Notes: generated from the letters alone by a model not told the origin. A DNA stretch of 64,000 bases from Actinotalea alkalitolerans (GCF_023369855.1 NZ_JAMBPP010000002.1:297687-361686); one strand, 5' to 3'. Shown: positions 29,686 through 37,955, counted from the first letter of the stretch. Program-made: numbers and translations.

Positions 29686-29715
29686 AGCGTACGCGAGAGA
29701 CGGGGTGGGACCAAA
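29686..29715 (-). promoter_or_regulatory. Candidate rplJ-rplL promoter
   Basis: TTTGGT (29710-29715) and TACGCT (29686-29691) with an 18-base spacer on the minus strand. The -10 hexamer is identical to that proposed for rpoB. It gives an approximately 200-base leader, as expected for an L10 autoregulated transcript. Confidence 0.6.
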
Positions 29716-29818
29716 TCCGCCCGGTCGACGCACGAGGCGGGCCGAAGTCGTCACAAGCACGCCGTCAACCGCTCCTGGTGTGCAGGACCCGTGCCCACGG
29801 GCCTCGAGAGGAGCCTCC

Positions 29819-30628
29819 ATGCCGCCGACGAGCACGAGCACCCCGGACGGTCCCGAGGTCGTGGACTGCGCCCGGTGGCTCGCCGACCAGCCCCGCCCCT
29901 CGCTCGAGGTCCGGCCCCTGCGTTACGGCCCCGCCGATCGACGACGCACCGGGCACGGCGTGCGGATCGCCCTGCTCGGAGGTCGGGTCGACACCACCCA
30001 CCCCGACCTGCGACAGGCCTCGGTGACCTCCCGCACGGAGGGCAGGCACCCTGCGCCGGCCGACCCGGCAGGTCAGGCGACCGCGTGCGCGTCACTCCTC
30101 GTCGGCCAGGGCCATCAGCAGGTGCGGGGTCTGGTGCCACGCGCCGACCTCCTGGTCGCAACCGTCCTGGACCCCGACGCCCGACCCGCCGACCAGCTGG
30201 TCGTCCGGGCGGTGCACTGGGCGCTGCGCGAGGGCGCCCAGGTGATCGTGCTGCCGTTCGGACGCCGTCGACCGGGGCGCGGGGTCGCGACGACCTTGCG
30301 TGCCGCCGCCGAGGAGGGGGTCCAGGTCCTGGTCTCCGCGGGAGACCTCGGACCCGACGTGCTCACGTTCCCGGGCTCGGTCAGCGGTGTCGTGGCCGTC
30401 ACGGCCCACGACGGCCGGTCCCTCCTACCGGGGTGCAGCAGCCGGGCCGACCTCGCCGCCCCCGGTCACGCCGTCCCCGCGGCCGGACCCGGCCGCACCC
30501 TCCTGCTGCGTGGCACCGGGCCGGCCACGGTGCTCGCCGCGGGTGCCTGGGCCGGACTCGCCCACGAGGTGGTCGGGCGGCGCGACCGGGGCGAAGCACA
30601 CCAGCGGGACCGGTTCATCCATGCCTGA
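29819..30628 (+). CDS. Subtilisin-fold protein lacking all catalytic residues (pseudo-S8)
   Basis: A 269-residue cytosolic protein with a recognisable S8 scaffold. The Asp motif is VRIALLGGRVDTTHPDL with Gly54 in place of the catalytic Asp. The His motif GHGTxxA is GQATACASLLVG with Gln86. The oxyanion SAGN is SAGD (Asp176). The Ser motif GTSxA is GTGPATVLAAG with Gly234. It is therefore almost certainly not a peptidase. The ATG at 29819 follows GAGAGGAG five bases upstream; there is no signal peptide. It converges on the CHAT gene with a 204-base overlap. It might be a regulator, decoy or substrate of the neighbouring proteases. Fold assignment is good; role unknown. Confidence 0.78.
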   Translation: MPPTSTSTPDGPEVVDCARWLADQPRPSLEVRPLRYGPADRRRTGHGVRIALLGGRVDTTHPDLRQASVTSRTEGRHPAPADPAGQATACASLLVGQGHQQVRGLVPRADLLVATVLDPDARPADQLVVRAVHWALREGAQVIVLPFGRRRPGRGVATTLRAAAEEGVQVLVSAGDLGPDVLTFPGSVSGVVAVTAHDGRSLLPGCSSRADLAAPGHAVPAAGPGRTLLLRGTGPATVLAAGAWAGLAHEVVGRRDRGEAHQRDRFIHA

Positions 30629-33232
30629 GCAGGCGGTCGCCAGGGCCTGCGACGGCTCCCGACCTGCCGCGAGGAGGCCGTGCAGCGCGGGCATGACCTG
30701 CGCCGCGACGTCGTCCCGCAGCGGGGCGAGCGAGGCGACGACAGCGCCGGCCCCCAACCGCACCAGGACACTGGCCAGGCCCAGCACCTCACCACCGGGC
30801 CGGACGCTGGCGCGCCCGACCTCGCAGGCGGACAGGACCACGAGCGACCCGGGCAGGCTCGCCCCCTCGAGCTCGTGGGCGAACAGCGGGCCGTCCGCGA
30901 GCCGCAGCCACGAGAACAAGGGGTTGTCCGCCTCGTGGTGGCCGTGCGCCGCCAGATGGACCACGTCCGCCCGGCCCAGCGCACCCGAGGCCGCGCCGCA
31001 GGTGGCCTCCTGACCCAGCCGGACGGTTGCCTGCGGCCACGACCCCGCGACCGCCACGGCCTCGTCCTGCGCATGGGCCAGCCCAGGACCCGCCAACGCC
31101 TCGACGACCCGTGAGCCTCCCCGACGACCGGGTTCCCCGTGAACCCCCTCAGGGGTGAGCTGGAGCCGCGTGGCCACGCTCGTCGCACGGCCCGCACGAG
31201 AGGGGACCAGCCCCCACGGGAGGGTCGCCATCGCACCTCCCGCGACGACGTGCAGCGGACCCTCGCAGCCGAGCGGCTCCACGAGCAGACGGTCGAGCCC
31301 GGTCAGACCGTGGACGAGAGACCTGCCGACCACCTCGCGCAGCGCGGGGGGCAGCAACGGGTTGGCTGCCGCCTGGAGGTCAGCGCGCAGCCGTCGCGCG
31401 AGCTCGTCGACCTCGTCGGCACGAGCCAGCGTGAGCAGGCGCACCCCGCCCGGGTCCAGCACGACCGCGTGGACCGCACCGCGATGGGTCACGTAGTCGG
31501 CCACGCTCAGCGACGGCCTCGCGCCCAGCACCGCCACGACGTCCCGGGCACGCGCAGCACGCGGGGCACCGACCCCGTCCCCGAGGCGCCACGAGCGCTC
31601 CCGCGCCAGCGACCTCAGCCGGGCCGCCTCGCGGGCCAGCGCGGCGCGCTGCGCGCCGGCCGCCCCGTCACCCCCGGGCTCGGCGAGGCGCTCGCGCTCG
31701 ACGCACTGCCGGAGCTCGGCGAGCAGCTCGGCGAGCTCCGGGTCCGCCGGAGGACGCACCCGGACCGGACCTGCGAAGGTCGCTCGCCCGCGTTCCACGG
31801 CATCCAGGACCGCCCCAGGGTCCCCCGAGTCCAGGGCCATCGCGACGTCGACGTCCGTCAGACGGTCGGCGTGCACCGCCGCGGCGGTCACCGCCTCGAC
31901 CGAGCCGAGCTGACGTCGGTGCTCGGCGAGCACCTGCTGCCCGATCCGGACGTGTCGTCGGGCCTGTGCCGGCGCGTGCTCGGCCAGCGCGAGCCCAGCC
32001 CTGACGGTACGGACCTGGACCGCCAGGGACAGCGGCTCACGACCACTGAGACGTCCCACCGCACCCAGGACCTCACGCGCGAGATCGGCTCGCCCCGCGG
32101 CGACGAAGGCCTCGGCAGCCGCGACCCGTGCCGATCGCCCCACCTCCCGAGCAGCCGGGCCGCGGGACCACACCGCATCGGCCAGCGCGGCGGCACGACG
32201 ACCCGTGCTCACCAGCGAGCGCGGTGACGCACCGGAGGCGAGCTGGGTGGCGAGCTGCGCGCGGCAGACCGCCAGGTCGGCACGAGCCGTCCACCCCGGG
32301 TTCTGACGGCGCGAGAAGCGGCGTCGGGCCGATCGCGCCCATCGCAGCGCCTCGACAGGTCGCGCCGACAGGAGCGCACAGTGCGCACGGATGAGCTCGA
32401 CCTGAGCGAGGTCGTACGCGAGCCTGTGCGTCGCGAAGAGGTCGGCTGCCTGAGCAAGGCACGCATCGGCCTCGGTGACCAGGCCCGCCTCGAGCAGCAC
32501 CTGCGCCTGGTCGAGCAGGGCGACCGCCGGGGACCCGCCGTGGTCGATCCGCGACGCGTCGGCCATCGTGGACAGGGCCGCCGGCAGGTCACCGGCGAGG
32601 AACTCCAGGTACCCCAGGTTGTGCCGGGCCTTGAACTGCAGCAGCGGGTCGCCGATGCTCTCGGCCCGGACCGCGCAGGCCTGCAGGTCGGAGCGTGCCC
32701 GGCCCAGGTGACCCAGCTCGAGGTGCAGCGTGCCCCGGTTGAGCAGCAGGCAGCAGGCGTCGACAGGTTCCGCCTCCCTGATCCGCGCTGCCGCACGATC
32801 GAGCGCCGCGAGCGCCCGGAGGTCGTCGCCGGCGCGAAGCCAGAGCAGGCCACGCTGCCCCTGGACGGCCACCTCGAGCGCCCCGTCACCCGCTGTGCGT
32901 GCCCAGAGCTCAGCCTCGTCCAGGGCCTCCCGACTCGCGTCGACGTCGGCGCGGAGCTCGAAGTCGCTCATCACCAGACCCAGCAGCGCGCGCGCCCGGA
33001 CGCGGGCGGCCTCCGGCCCATCGGGGTCGGCGGCGGCACCGACGGTCGGGTCGGCGCGGGTACCGGCGACGGCGTCGACCAGCCGCAGCGCGGCCCGGAA
33101 GCGGACCGAGGCCCGAGCCGGTCGGCCCTCGGCGTTGTGGGCGAGCCCCTGCTCGAGGGCCCGGCGCGCGGCACGCACGCGATCCCTCGGGTCGGCGACA
33201 CGTCCCCCGTCGACCGGGTCGACGACGCTCAT
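30425..33232 (-). CDS. TPR-CHAT domain cysteine protease
   Basis: A 935-residue protein. Residues 15-460 are tandem helical repeats of TPR type (for example AALDRAAARIREAEP, LGYLEFLAGDLPAALS). Residues 570-890 form a CHAT domain, a caspase-clan protease fold, with the dyad intact: His763 in LAAHGHHEADNP and Cys803 in LSACEVG. It has no signal peptide or membrane segment, so it is cytosolic. The C-terminal 50 residues are Gly/Glu-rich and antisense to the pseudo-S8 gene. The ATG at 33232 overlaps the subtilase stop as ATGA. TPR-CHAT proteins typically sense a ligand and cleave partner proteins; the substrate here is unknown. Confidence 0.88.
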   Translation of the reverse strand: MSVVDPVDGGRVADPRDRVRAARRALEQGLAHNAEGRPARASVRFRAALRLVDAVAGTRADPTVGAAADPDGPEAARVRARALLGLVMSDFELRADVDASREALDEAELWARTAGDGALEVAVQGQRGLLWLRAGDDLRALAALDRAAARIREAEPVDACCLLLNRGTLHLELGHLGRARSDLQACAVRAESIGDPLLQFKARHNLGYLEFLAGDLPAALSTMADASRIDHGGSPAVALLDQAQVLLEAGLVTEADACLAQAADLFATHRLAYDLAQVELIRAHCALLSARPVEALRWARSARRRFSRRQNPGWTARADLAVCRAQLATQLASGASPRSLVSTGRRAAALADAVWSRGPAAREVGRSARVAAAEAFVAAGRADLAREVLGAVGRLSGREPLSLAVQVRTVRAGLALAEHAPAQARRHVRIGQQVLAEHRRQLGSVEAVTAAAVHADRLTDVDVAMALDSGDPGAVLDAVERGRATFAGPVRVRPPADPELAELLAELRQCVERERLAEPGGDGAAGAQRAALAREAARLRSLARERSWRLGDGVGAPRAARARDVVAVLGARPSLSVADYVTHRGAVHAVVLDPGGVRLLTLARADEVDELARRLRADLQAAANPLLPPALREVVGRSLVHGLTGLDRLLVEPLGCEGPLHVVAGGAMATLPWGLVPSRAGRATSVATRLQLTPEGVHGEPGRRGGSRVVEALAGPGLAHAQDEAVAVAGSWPQATVRLGQEATCGAASGALGRADVVHLAAHGHHEADNPLFSWLRLADGPLFAHELEGASLPGSLVVLSACEVGRASVRPGGEVLGLASVLVRLGAGAVVASLAPLRDDVAAQVMPALHGLLAAGREPSQALATACSGMDEPVPLVCFAPVAPPDHLVGESGPGTRGEHRGRPGATQQEGAAGSGRGDGVTGGGEVGPAAAPR

Positions 33233-34953
33233 GCCTCGGGCACGAGGCCCGTCGTCGCCGTGATGGCCTTCCAGGTGTGCTCGCACCGCGCTCGGACCTG
33301 GTCGACCCACCCCCCGGCGGCTGCCGGTGCGACCTCACCCTCACGTCGCTCGAGCAGCGCGGCCGCGACCTCCCCCGCCAGCACAGGTGCTGCGAACGAG
33401 GTCCCGCTCCACACCCCGAACCCACCCCCGAAACCGTCCGGGTCGATGGTCGTCCGCCGTTCGCCGGGACCGCCCCCCGGAAGGGACCGCGAGGAGGTCG
33501 ACGAGCCGTTCATCGACGTCGGCAGCGTGCTGACCACCGCGGCACCCGGCCGACGGCAGGTGACCCAGTCGCCGTCGTTGCTGATCAACGCCGTGGTGCC
33601 GTCAGGGTTGAGCGCGCCCACGCTGAGGATGGCCGGCTCGGCCCGGGTGAGCTCACCGGGATGCAGGGGCACCGGGGGCACCGCTGCCCTGTCGAGCCAG
33701 GGCGAGAACGCGGCCGGGTAGAGCGGGCGCGGGTCGGCCTCGTTGCCCGCCGAGACCACGACGGCCACGCCGTGCCGCCGCAGGGCCGCCAGGCAGCGCG
33801 CGAACGGGTCGTCGAAGGCCACGTCCTGCGGACGCTCGTGGTAGTAGCCGAGCGACAGGTTCAGCACGTCGACCGGGTAGCAGCCGGGGCGTCCGAGCAT
33901 CCCCAGCACGTGGAACAGCAGGAGCCTGCGCAAGGAGCGGAGCATCTCCCACTCCGAGATGATCCCCGCCCCGCCGTACAGCCGGCACGAGAGCACCACC
34001 GCGTCGGGACACCTCTGGTGGATCAGCCCGGCGATGAACGTCCCATGGCCCGCGCACGGGTCCAGCCCGCCGGTCAGCGGGAAGACCCCCATGCCGCCGT
34101 GCTCGCAGTCGCGCAGCGGGGACGAGGCGGTCGGGAAGAGCCCGATCGGCTGACCCAGCACGGTCGGGTTGCGCACCACCACGCTCTCGTCGAGCCACGG
34201 GTGGGGGCCGGTGCCGGTGTCCAGGACCGCGACCACGGGTCGCCTGGTCCCCTTCGCCGTGCGGTCGACCGTCCGGCCGGGGCCGTGACGTCGTGCGGGA
34301 CGAGGACCGACCCAGGTCACCGGGCTGCGCCCTCCCCACCCGGCCGCGCCGTACTCCGCCAGGGCCCCGGCCGGGTGCGGCTGGGTGTACGGGTGCGGCT
34401 GGGTGTACGGGTGCGGCTGGGTGTAGGGATGGGGCTGGGTGTAGGGATGGGGCTGGGTGTAAGGCGCACCGTGCACCGCGGGTCCACCCGCGACGAGCAC
34501 ATGGTCCAGCCCCAGGGCCGCACCGCTCTTGGCCCGTCGGTCCTCGAACTCCTCCAACAGCTCCCAGGCGTCGGGCGGCTCCGACACCGTGCCGTCCGAC
34601 GGCGCCAGGAGGAGCCCGTACCCCCAGGCCGCCTCGACCCCCGCCAGGACCTCCTGGTCCAGGTCCGCACGTCGCAGCAGCTCGAGGTCCTCGAGGTCAC
34701 CGGGCTCGACGGTGACCGACCACCCCCGTCGCCCCGCGATCTGCTGGACGTCGTCGAGCTCGTCGCCGACCGCGCCCGGCAGTCCGGGCACGAGGAAGCG
34801 ATCGGACACGTACGCCGTGGGCCGTGGCACCGGGGAACCACCCCGGCGCACCGCGGTGGCAGGGTCCAGGACCCGCAACCGCCAGTCGAGCGAGGGGCCG
34901 ATGGGCTCGCCGTCACCCTTCGGGCGCGGTCGGTCGGCGGCGTCGTTGCTCAT
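33229..34953 (-). CDS. Intracellular subtilisin-family (S8) serine peptidase
   Basis: A 574-residue protein with a complete triad: Asp245 in VAVLDTGTG, His303 in GHGTFIAGL and Ser519 in SGTSFAAP; the oxyanion Asn404 is in VSAGNEADP. Residues 1-160 form an N-terminal region that lacks a signal peptide, and 164-194 are five copies of PYTQPH, a likely flexible linker ahead of the catalytic domain. No membrane segment follows the domain. It should therefore act in the cytoplasm. It is coupled to the CHAT gene (4-base overlap) and lies 37 bases after the small gene upstream. Confidence 0.9.
   Translation of the reverse strand: MSNDAADRPRPKGDGEPIGPSLDWRLRVLDPATAVRRGGSPVPRPTAYVSDRFLVPGLPGAVGDELDDVQQIAGRRGWSVTVEPGDLEDLELLRRADLDQEVLAGVEAAWGYGLLLAPSDGTVSEPPDAWELLEEFEDRRAKSGAALGLDHVLVAGGPAVHGAPYTQPHPYTQPHPYTQPHPYTQPHPYTQPHPAGALAEYGAAGWGGRSPVTWVGPRPARRHGPGRTVDRTAKGTRRPVVAVLDTGTGPHPWLDESVVVRNPTVLGQPIGLFPTASSPLRDCEHGGMGVFPLTGGLDPCAGHGTFIAGLIHQRCPDAVVLSCRLYGGAGIISEWEMLRSLRRLLLFHVLGMLGRPGCYPVDVLNLSLGYYHERPQDVAFDDPFARCLAALRRHGVAVVVSAGNEADPRPLYPAAFSPWLDRAAVPPVPLHPGELTRAEPAILSVGALNPDGTTALISNDGDWVTCRRPGAAVVSTLPTSMNGSSTSSRSLPGGGPGERRTTIDPDGFGGGFGVWSGTSFAAPVLAGEVAAALLERREGEVAPAAAGGWVDQVRARCEHTWKAITATTGLVPEA
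34373..34462 (-). repeat. Five tandem 18-bp repeats in the subtilase gene
   Basis: Five consecutive 18-bp units (first two GGGTGCGGCTGGGTGTAC on the plus strand, the rest one to three bases different) encode (PYTQPH)5 on the minus strand. The unit is a multiple of three, so copy changes would alter linker length without frameshift. Near-identity suggests recent expansion. Confidence 0.95.
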
Positions 34954-34990
34954 CGGTCCCCTTCCAGGACGCCCCTACCGGCGGCGGGGC

Positions 34991-35488
34991 TCACAGCTCG
35001 ATCACCGGCGTGCTGACGGCCGGCCCTGCTCCGTCGACAGGTCGCAGCACCAGGCTCGCGGGACCGCGTGGGACATCCGGCAGCACGAACGAGCCACCGT
35101 CGTCCGACTCGGCGTGCACCGTCGCACCCGGACGGTACAGCTCGACCGAGAACCGCTGCGCCGGCGCCCCCCAGCCGTCGATCCGGACACCACCCGAAGG
35201 GGCGACCGACAGGGTGATCATGACAGTGATCGGGTCCGACGTGAAGGTGATGGTGCGCGCCTCGACGGTTCCCCGGTCCCCCGCCCCACGCACCGCAGGC
35301 ACCGCGAGCTCGAGCACCCGCAGCTCGGTGACCTCCGCATGCAGCCCTTCGAGGGTCAGGGCGAAGAGCGACCTGTCGACCAGTCCCGCAGGGACCGGAT
35401 CGACCCGGTCCAGGACGCGCGCCAGGGCCTCCAGCACCGCGTGGTCAGCAGCATCCATGGGCTCGTCCGGCGAGAACGTGGCGCTCAT
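34991..35488 (-). CDS. Small two-part protein of the sigma/protease operon, unknown function
   Basis: A 165-residue cytosolic protein. Residues 10-55 are helical with the pattern DPVPAGLVDRSLFALTLEGL; the second half is beta-rich (ITFTSDPITVMITLSVAPSG) and ends with SFVLPDVPRGPASLVLRP, resembling carboxypeptidase-regulatory-like or Ig-like folds. The ATG at 35488 overlaps the sigma factor stop as ATGA. It has no cysteine/histidine zinc motif of the classic anti-sigma type and no membrane segment. It could be a sigma partner or a protease substrate. Family name not recognised. Confidence 0.8.
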   Translation of the reverse strand: MSATFSPDEPMDAADHAVLEALARVLDRVDPVPAGLVDRSLFALTLEGLHAEVTELRVLELAVPAVRGAGDRGTVEARTITFTSDPITVMITLSVAPSGGVRIDGWGAPAQRFSVELYRPGATVHAESDDGGSFVLPDVPRGPASLVLRPVDGAGPAVSTPVIEL

Positions 35489-36114
35489 GCCTCCACCCAC
35501 CTCTCATCGGCGTCGAGCAGGGCACGGAGCTTGGCCAGGCACCGCCCGCGGGTCACCCCGACGGCCGTGACCTGCATGCCGGTCACCTCGGCGATCGCCT
35601 TGTAGTCGGGCCGGTCGGCCATCGCGACGAAGCGCAGCAGCTGCTGGCACCGCTCGGGCAGCTCGAGGAACCGACGCCAGAGCGTCTGGTCACGCTCGGC
35701 CACCAGGAGCGGCTCGTCGACCGGAGGCTCGGTCGACCGGACAGCGACCGCCCGGTCGTCCTCGGGCAGCGGTGCGGTCCGGCGCAGGTCCTCGCGACGG
35801 CGACCCGACGTCCTCCAGGCGGCCCTGCGCGCACTGACCACGAGCCACTTGAGCAGGGCCTGCGGCTCGCGGATCGTCGACGTGCTGCGGACGAAGGCCA
35901 GCCAGACCTCCTGGACGACGTCCTCGGCGTCGTCACGGTCGACCCCCTGCCCGCGCACGATGTGCCACAGCAGGGGCGTCGCCTCCTGGACCAGCTCGGC
36001 CAGGAGGTGAGGGTCGCCCGCCCGGTAGGACTCGAGGGCGGCCGCGGCCCTGCCTCCCAGGCTGGTGCTCGCGACGTCGGCCTCCTCCGTGGTACCACCC
36101 GCAGTCCGGTTCAC
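35485..36114 (-). CDS. ECF-like sigma-70 family RNA polymerase sigma factor
   Basis: A 209-residue protein. Region 2 spans about 25-95, with VDRDDAEDVVQEVWLAFVRS recognised as the core-binding and -10 helices. Region 4 is near 150-205, with LPERCQQLLRFVAMADRPDY then KAIAEVTGMQVTAVGVTRGR as the helix-turn-helix. No region 1.1 or 3, so ECF class. The GTG at 36114 has a GAAGGG site. It heads a coupled four-gene operon with two proteases and lacks an adjacent zinc anti-sigma factor, so control may be by proteolysis or by the small protein downstream. Confidence 0.88.
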   Translation of the reverse strand: MNRTAGGTTEEADVASTSLGGRAAAALESYRAGDPHLLAELVQEATPLLWHIVRGQGVDRDDAEDVVQEVWLAFVRSTSTIREPQALLKWLVVSARRAAWRTSGRRREDLRRTAPLPEDDRAVAVRSTEPPVDEPLLVAERDQTLWRRFLELPERCQQLLRFVAMADRPDYKAIAEVTGMQVTAVGVTRGRCLAKLRALLDADERWVEA

Positions 36115-36449
36115 CGACCTGGCCCTTCGCCGATCCGCCGGGCCTCCGACACTACGGCGCCCGCTCGGGCCTCCACAACCGTGCTATCCACCACTCGAGC
36201 CTCCCGACCCGCACCGGGCGGGGCGTGCTGTCGCACACCTCGATCGCGCCCGTCACCCCTCAGGAGCACACGCGAGCGGTTCTGTGACGATCTTGGCCGA
36301 CCGGATTCTGCCCGTCCGTCGGCCGGGGGCGGACCGCGACCACGCCCATCCACCCGCACCACGGCTCCGAACCTCGCACGAGACGTGCCACCGGCTCGCC
36401 GCACCCGGTACGTGACAGCCGGCACGTGCCCCTCTGCGAGGAGACCCCG
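36115..36449. promoter_or_regulatory. Divergent intergenic region with sigma-operon promoter
   Basis: No gene lies in this 335-base gap. On the minus strand TTGTGG (36173-36178) and TAGTGT (36149-36154), 18 bases apart, form a housekeeping-type promoter candidate for the sigma/protease operon with a leader of about 27 bases. On the plus strand a GAGGAG ribosome site precedes the 36450 gene, but no convincing promoter was recognised for it. Confidence 0.5.
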
Positions 36450-37058
36450 ATGACCGCCACCCACCCTCGACCGACGCTCGCGTGGGCGACCTGCACGGTC
36501 GCCGGAGCCGGCCTCGTCGACCTCACCCTCGGCGTCCGGCTCCTCGGGGGCTCCCCGGGGTGGGGCCTGGCGCTGGTCGGGCTCGGAGTCGCGCAGGTGC
36601 TGTGGGCCGCCGCGACCCTGGCCCGCGCCCGCCCGCTGCTGGCCCGCACCGCGCTGACCACCCTCGTGATCGCGGCGGGTGGCTGGTCCGTCGTGGTCCT
36701 CCAGGGCCTGGGACCGGTCGGTCCCGCCGGGGCCGGCCGGGTCAGCTCGGCCGACGCGAGCGTCGTGGGGCTGCAGCTCCTCGGACTCGTGGGCCTGGCC
36801 GTGGTGCACCGCCGGACGGTCGTCCGCACGGGCGCCCTCGGAGCGCAGGGGCGGGGTGTCAGGGACCGACACCACCTCAGGAACCTGATCGGCTGGGTCC
36901 TCGCCGCGGGAGTGGCCACCGCCATCACCACCCCGGCCCTGACCATCGGCCCGGGCACCACGCCGTCAGGCCCCACCAGCGAGGTCCGGGCCCCCTCGGG
37001 CCCCGGGGTCGGGGCGCCCACGACGACGGCGCCACCTGCGGACCACGCAGGGCACTGA
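36450..37058 (+). CDS. Membrane protein of unknown function
   Basis: A 202-residue protein with about five hydrophobic segments, for example LVIAAGGWSVVVLQGLG and LIGWVLAAGVATAITT, and a Pro/Thr/Ser-rich C-terminal tail ending DHAGH. The ATG at 36450 was chosen because GAGGAG lies seven bases upstream; eight earlier codons lack this. I do not recognise the family. It stands alone between the sigma/protease operon and rplA and shares a terminator with rplA. Confidence 0.7.
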   Translation: MTATHPRPTLAWATCTVAGAGLVDLTLGVRLLGGSPGWGLALVGLGVAQVLWAAATLARARPLLARTALTTLVIAAGGWSVVVLQGLGPVGPAGAGRVSSADASVVGLQLLGLVGLAVVHRRTVVRTGALGAQGRGVRDRHHLRNLIGWVLAAGVATAITTPALTIGPGTTPSGPTSEVRAPSGPGVGAPTTTAPPADHAGH

Positions 37059-37110
37059 CCGCGGCCCCCGTCCGCTCACGGCGCTGCGCCCCCGGCCCGT
37101 CGCGGACGCA

Positions 37111-37144
37111 GAAGAGCCCGGCAGCAGCAGCTACCGGGCTCTTC
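37111..37144. terminator. Bidirectional terminator between rplA and the 36450 gene
   Basis: An 11-bp stem (GAAGAGCCCGG at 37111-37121 with 37134-37144) and a 12-base loop. It lies 17 bases after the rplA stop on the minus strand and 52 bases after the convergent plus-strand gene. Confidence 0.75.
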
Positions 37145-37161
37145 GCGCGAACAGGGTGAGG

Positions 37162-37881
37162 TCAGCCCTCGTCGCTCTCCTCGGTGAGGTTGCGCGTCTT
37201 GTTCTGGTCGAGCGGGATGCTCGGCCCCATGGTCGTGGTCACCACGGCCTTGGAGATGTACCGGCCCTTGGACGACGACGGCTTGAGCCGCAGCACCTCG
37301 TCGAGCGCGGCCGCGTAGTTCTCGACCAGCTGGATGTCGGTGAACGACGCCTTACCGATGATGAAGTGCAGGTTCGCGTGCTTGTCGACACGGAACTCGA
37401 TCTTCCCGCCCTTGATCTCCGCGACAGCCTTCGCGACATCCATCGTCACGGTGCCCGTCTTGGGGTTCGGCATGAGTCCGCGCGGACCCAGGACCTTGCC
37501 CAGACGACCGACCTTGCCCATGAGGTCAGGGGTCGCGACGGCCGAGTCGAAGTCGGTGTAGCCGGCGGCGACCTTCTCGATGAGCTCGTCACCACCGACC
37601 TCGTCGGCACCTGCGGCACGAGCCTGCTCGGCACGCTCACCGGTGGCGAAGACCAGGACCCTGGCGGTCTTGCCGGTGCCGTGCGGGAGGTTGACGGTGC
37701 CGCGGACCATCTGGTCCGCCTTGCGGGGGTCGACACCGAGGCGGAAGGCCACCTCGACGGTCGCGTCGTACTTGGTGACGGAGGTCGACTGGGCGAGGCG
37801 GATGGCCTCGAGCGGCGGGTAGAGCCGCTCCCGGTCGATCGTCGCTGCTGCGTTGCGGTATGCCTTGCTGTGCTGTGCCAT
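37162..37881 (-). CDS. rplA: 50S ribosomal protein L1
   Basis: A 239-residue L1, the mobile stalk protein that assists release of E-site tRNA; in many bacteria it also represses the L11 operon. It contains [20 protein letters not shown], the conserved [13 protein letters not shown] and [20 protein letters not shown]. It follows rplK by 74 bases and ends at a terminator. Confidence 0.97.
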   Translation of the reverse strand: MAQHSKAYRNAAATIDRERLYPPLEAIRLAQSTSVTKYDATVEVAFRLGVDPRKADQMVRGTVNLPHGTGKTARVLVFATGERAEQARAAGADEVGGDELIEKVAAGYTDFDSAVATPDLMGKVGRLGKVLGPRGLMPNPKTGTVTMDVAKAVAEIKGGKIEFRVDKHANLHFIIGKASFTDIQLVENYAAALDEVLRLKPSSSKGRYISKAVVTTTMGPSIPLDQNKTRNLTEESDEG

Positions 37882-37955
37882 CTGCTTCTCCTCGGTCAGG
37901 CAGTCGTGGTCGTCGGGCCACAGCGGGCCCTGCCACTGGGGTCGTCAGGGACCGA

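Noticed and set aside
34373..34462. Possible CRISPR-like repeat array
   Set aside because: The 18-bp units are contiguous with no spacers, are inside a coding frame and encode a hexapeptide repeat.
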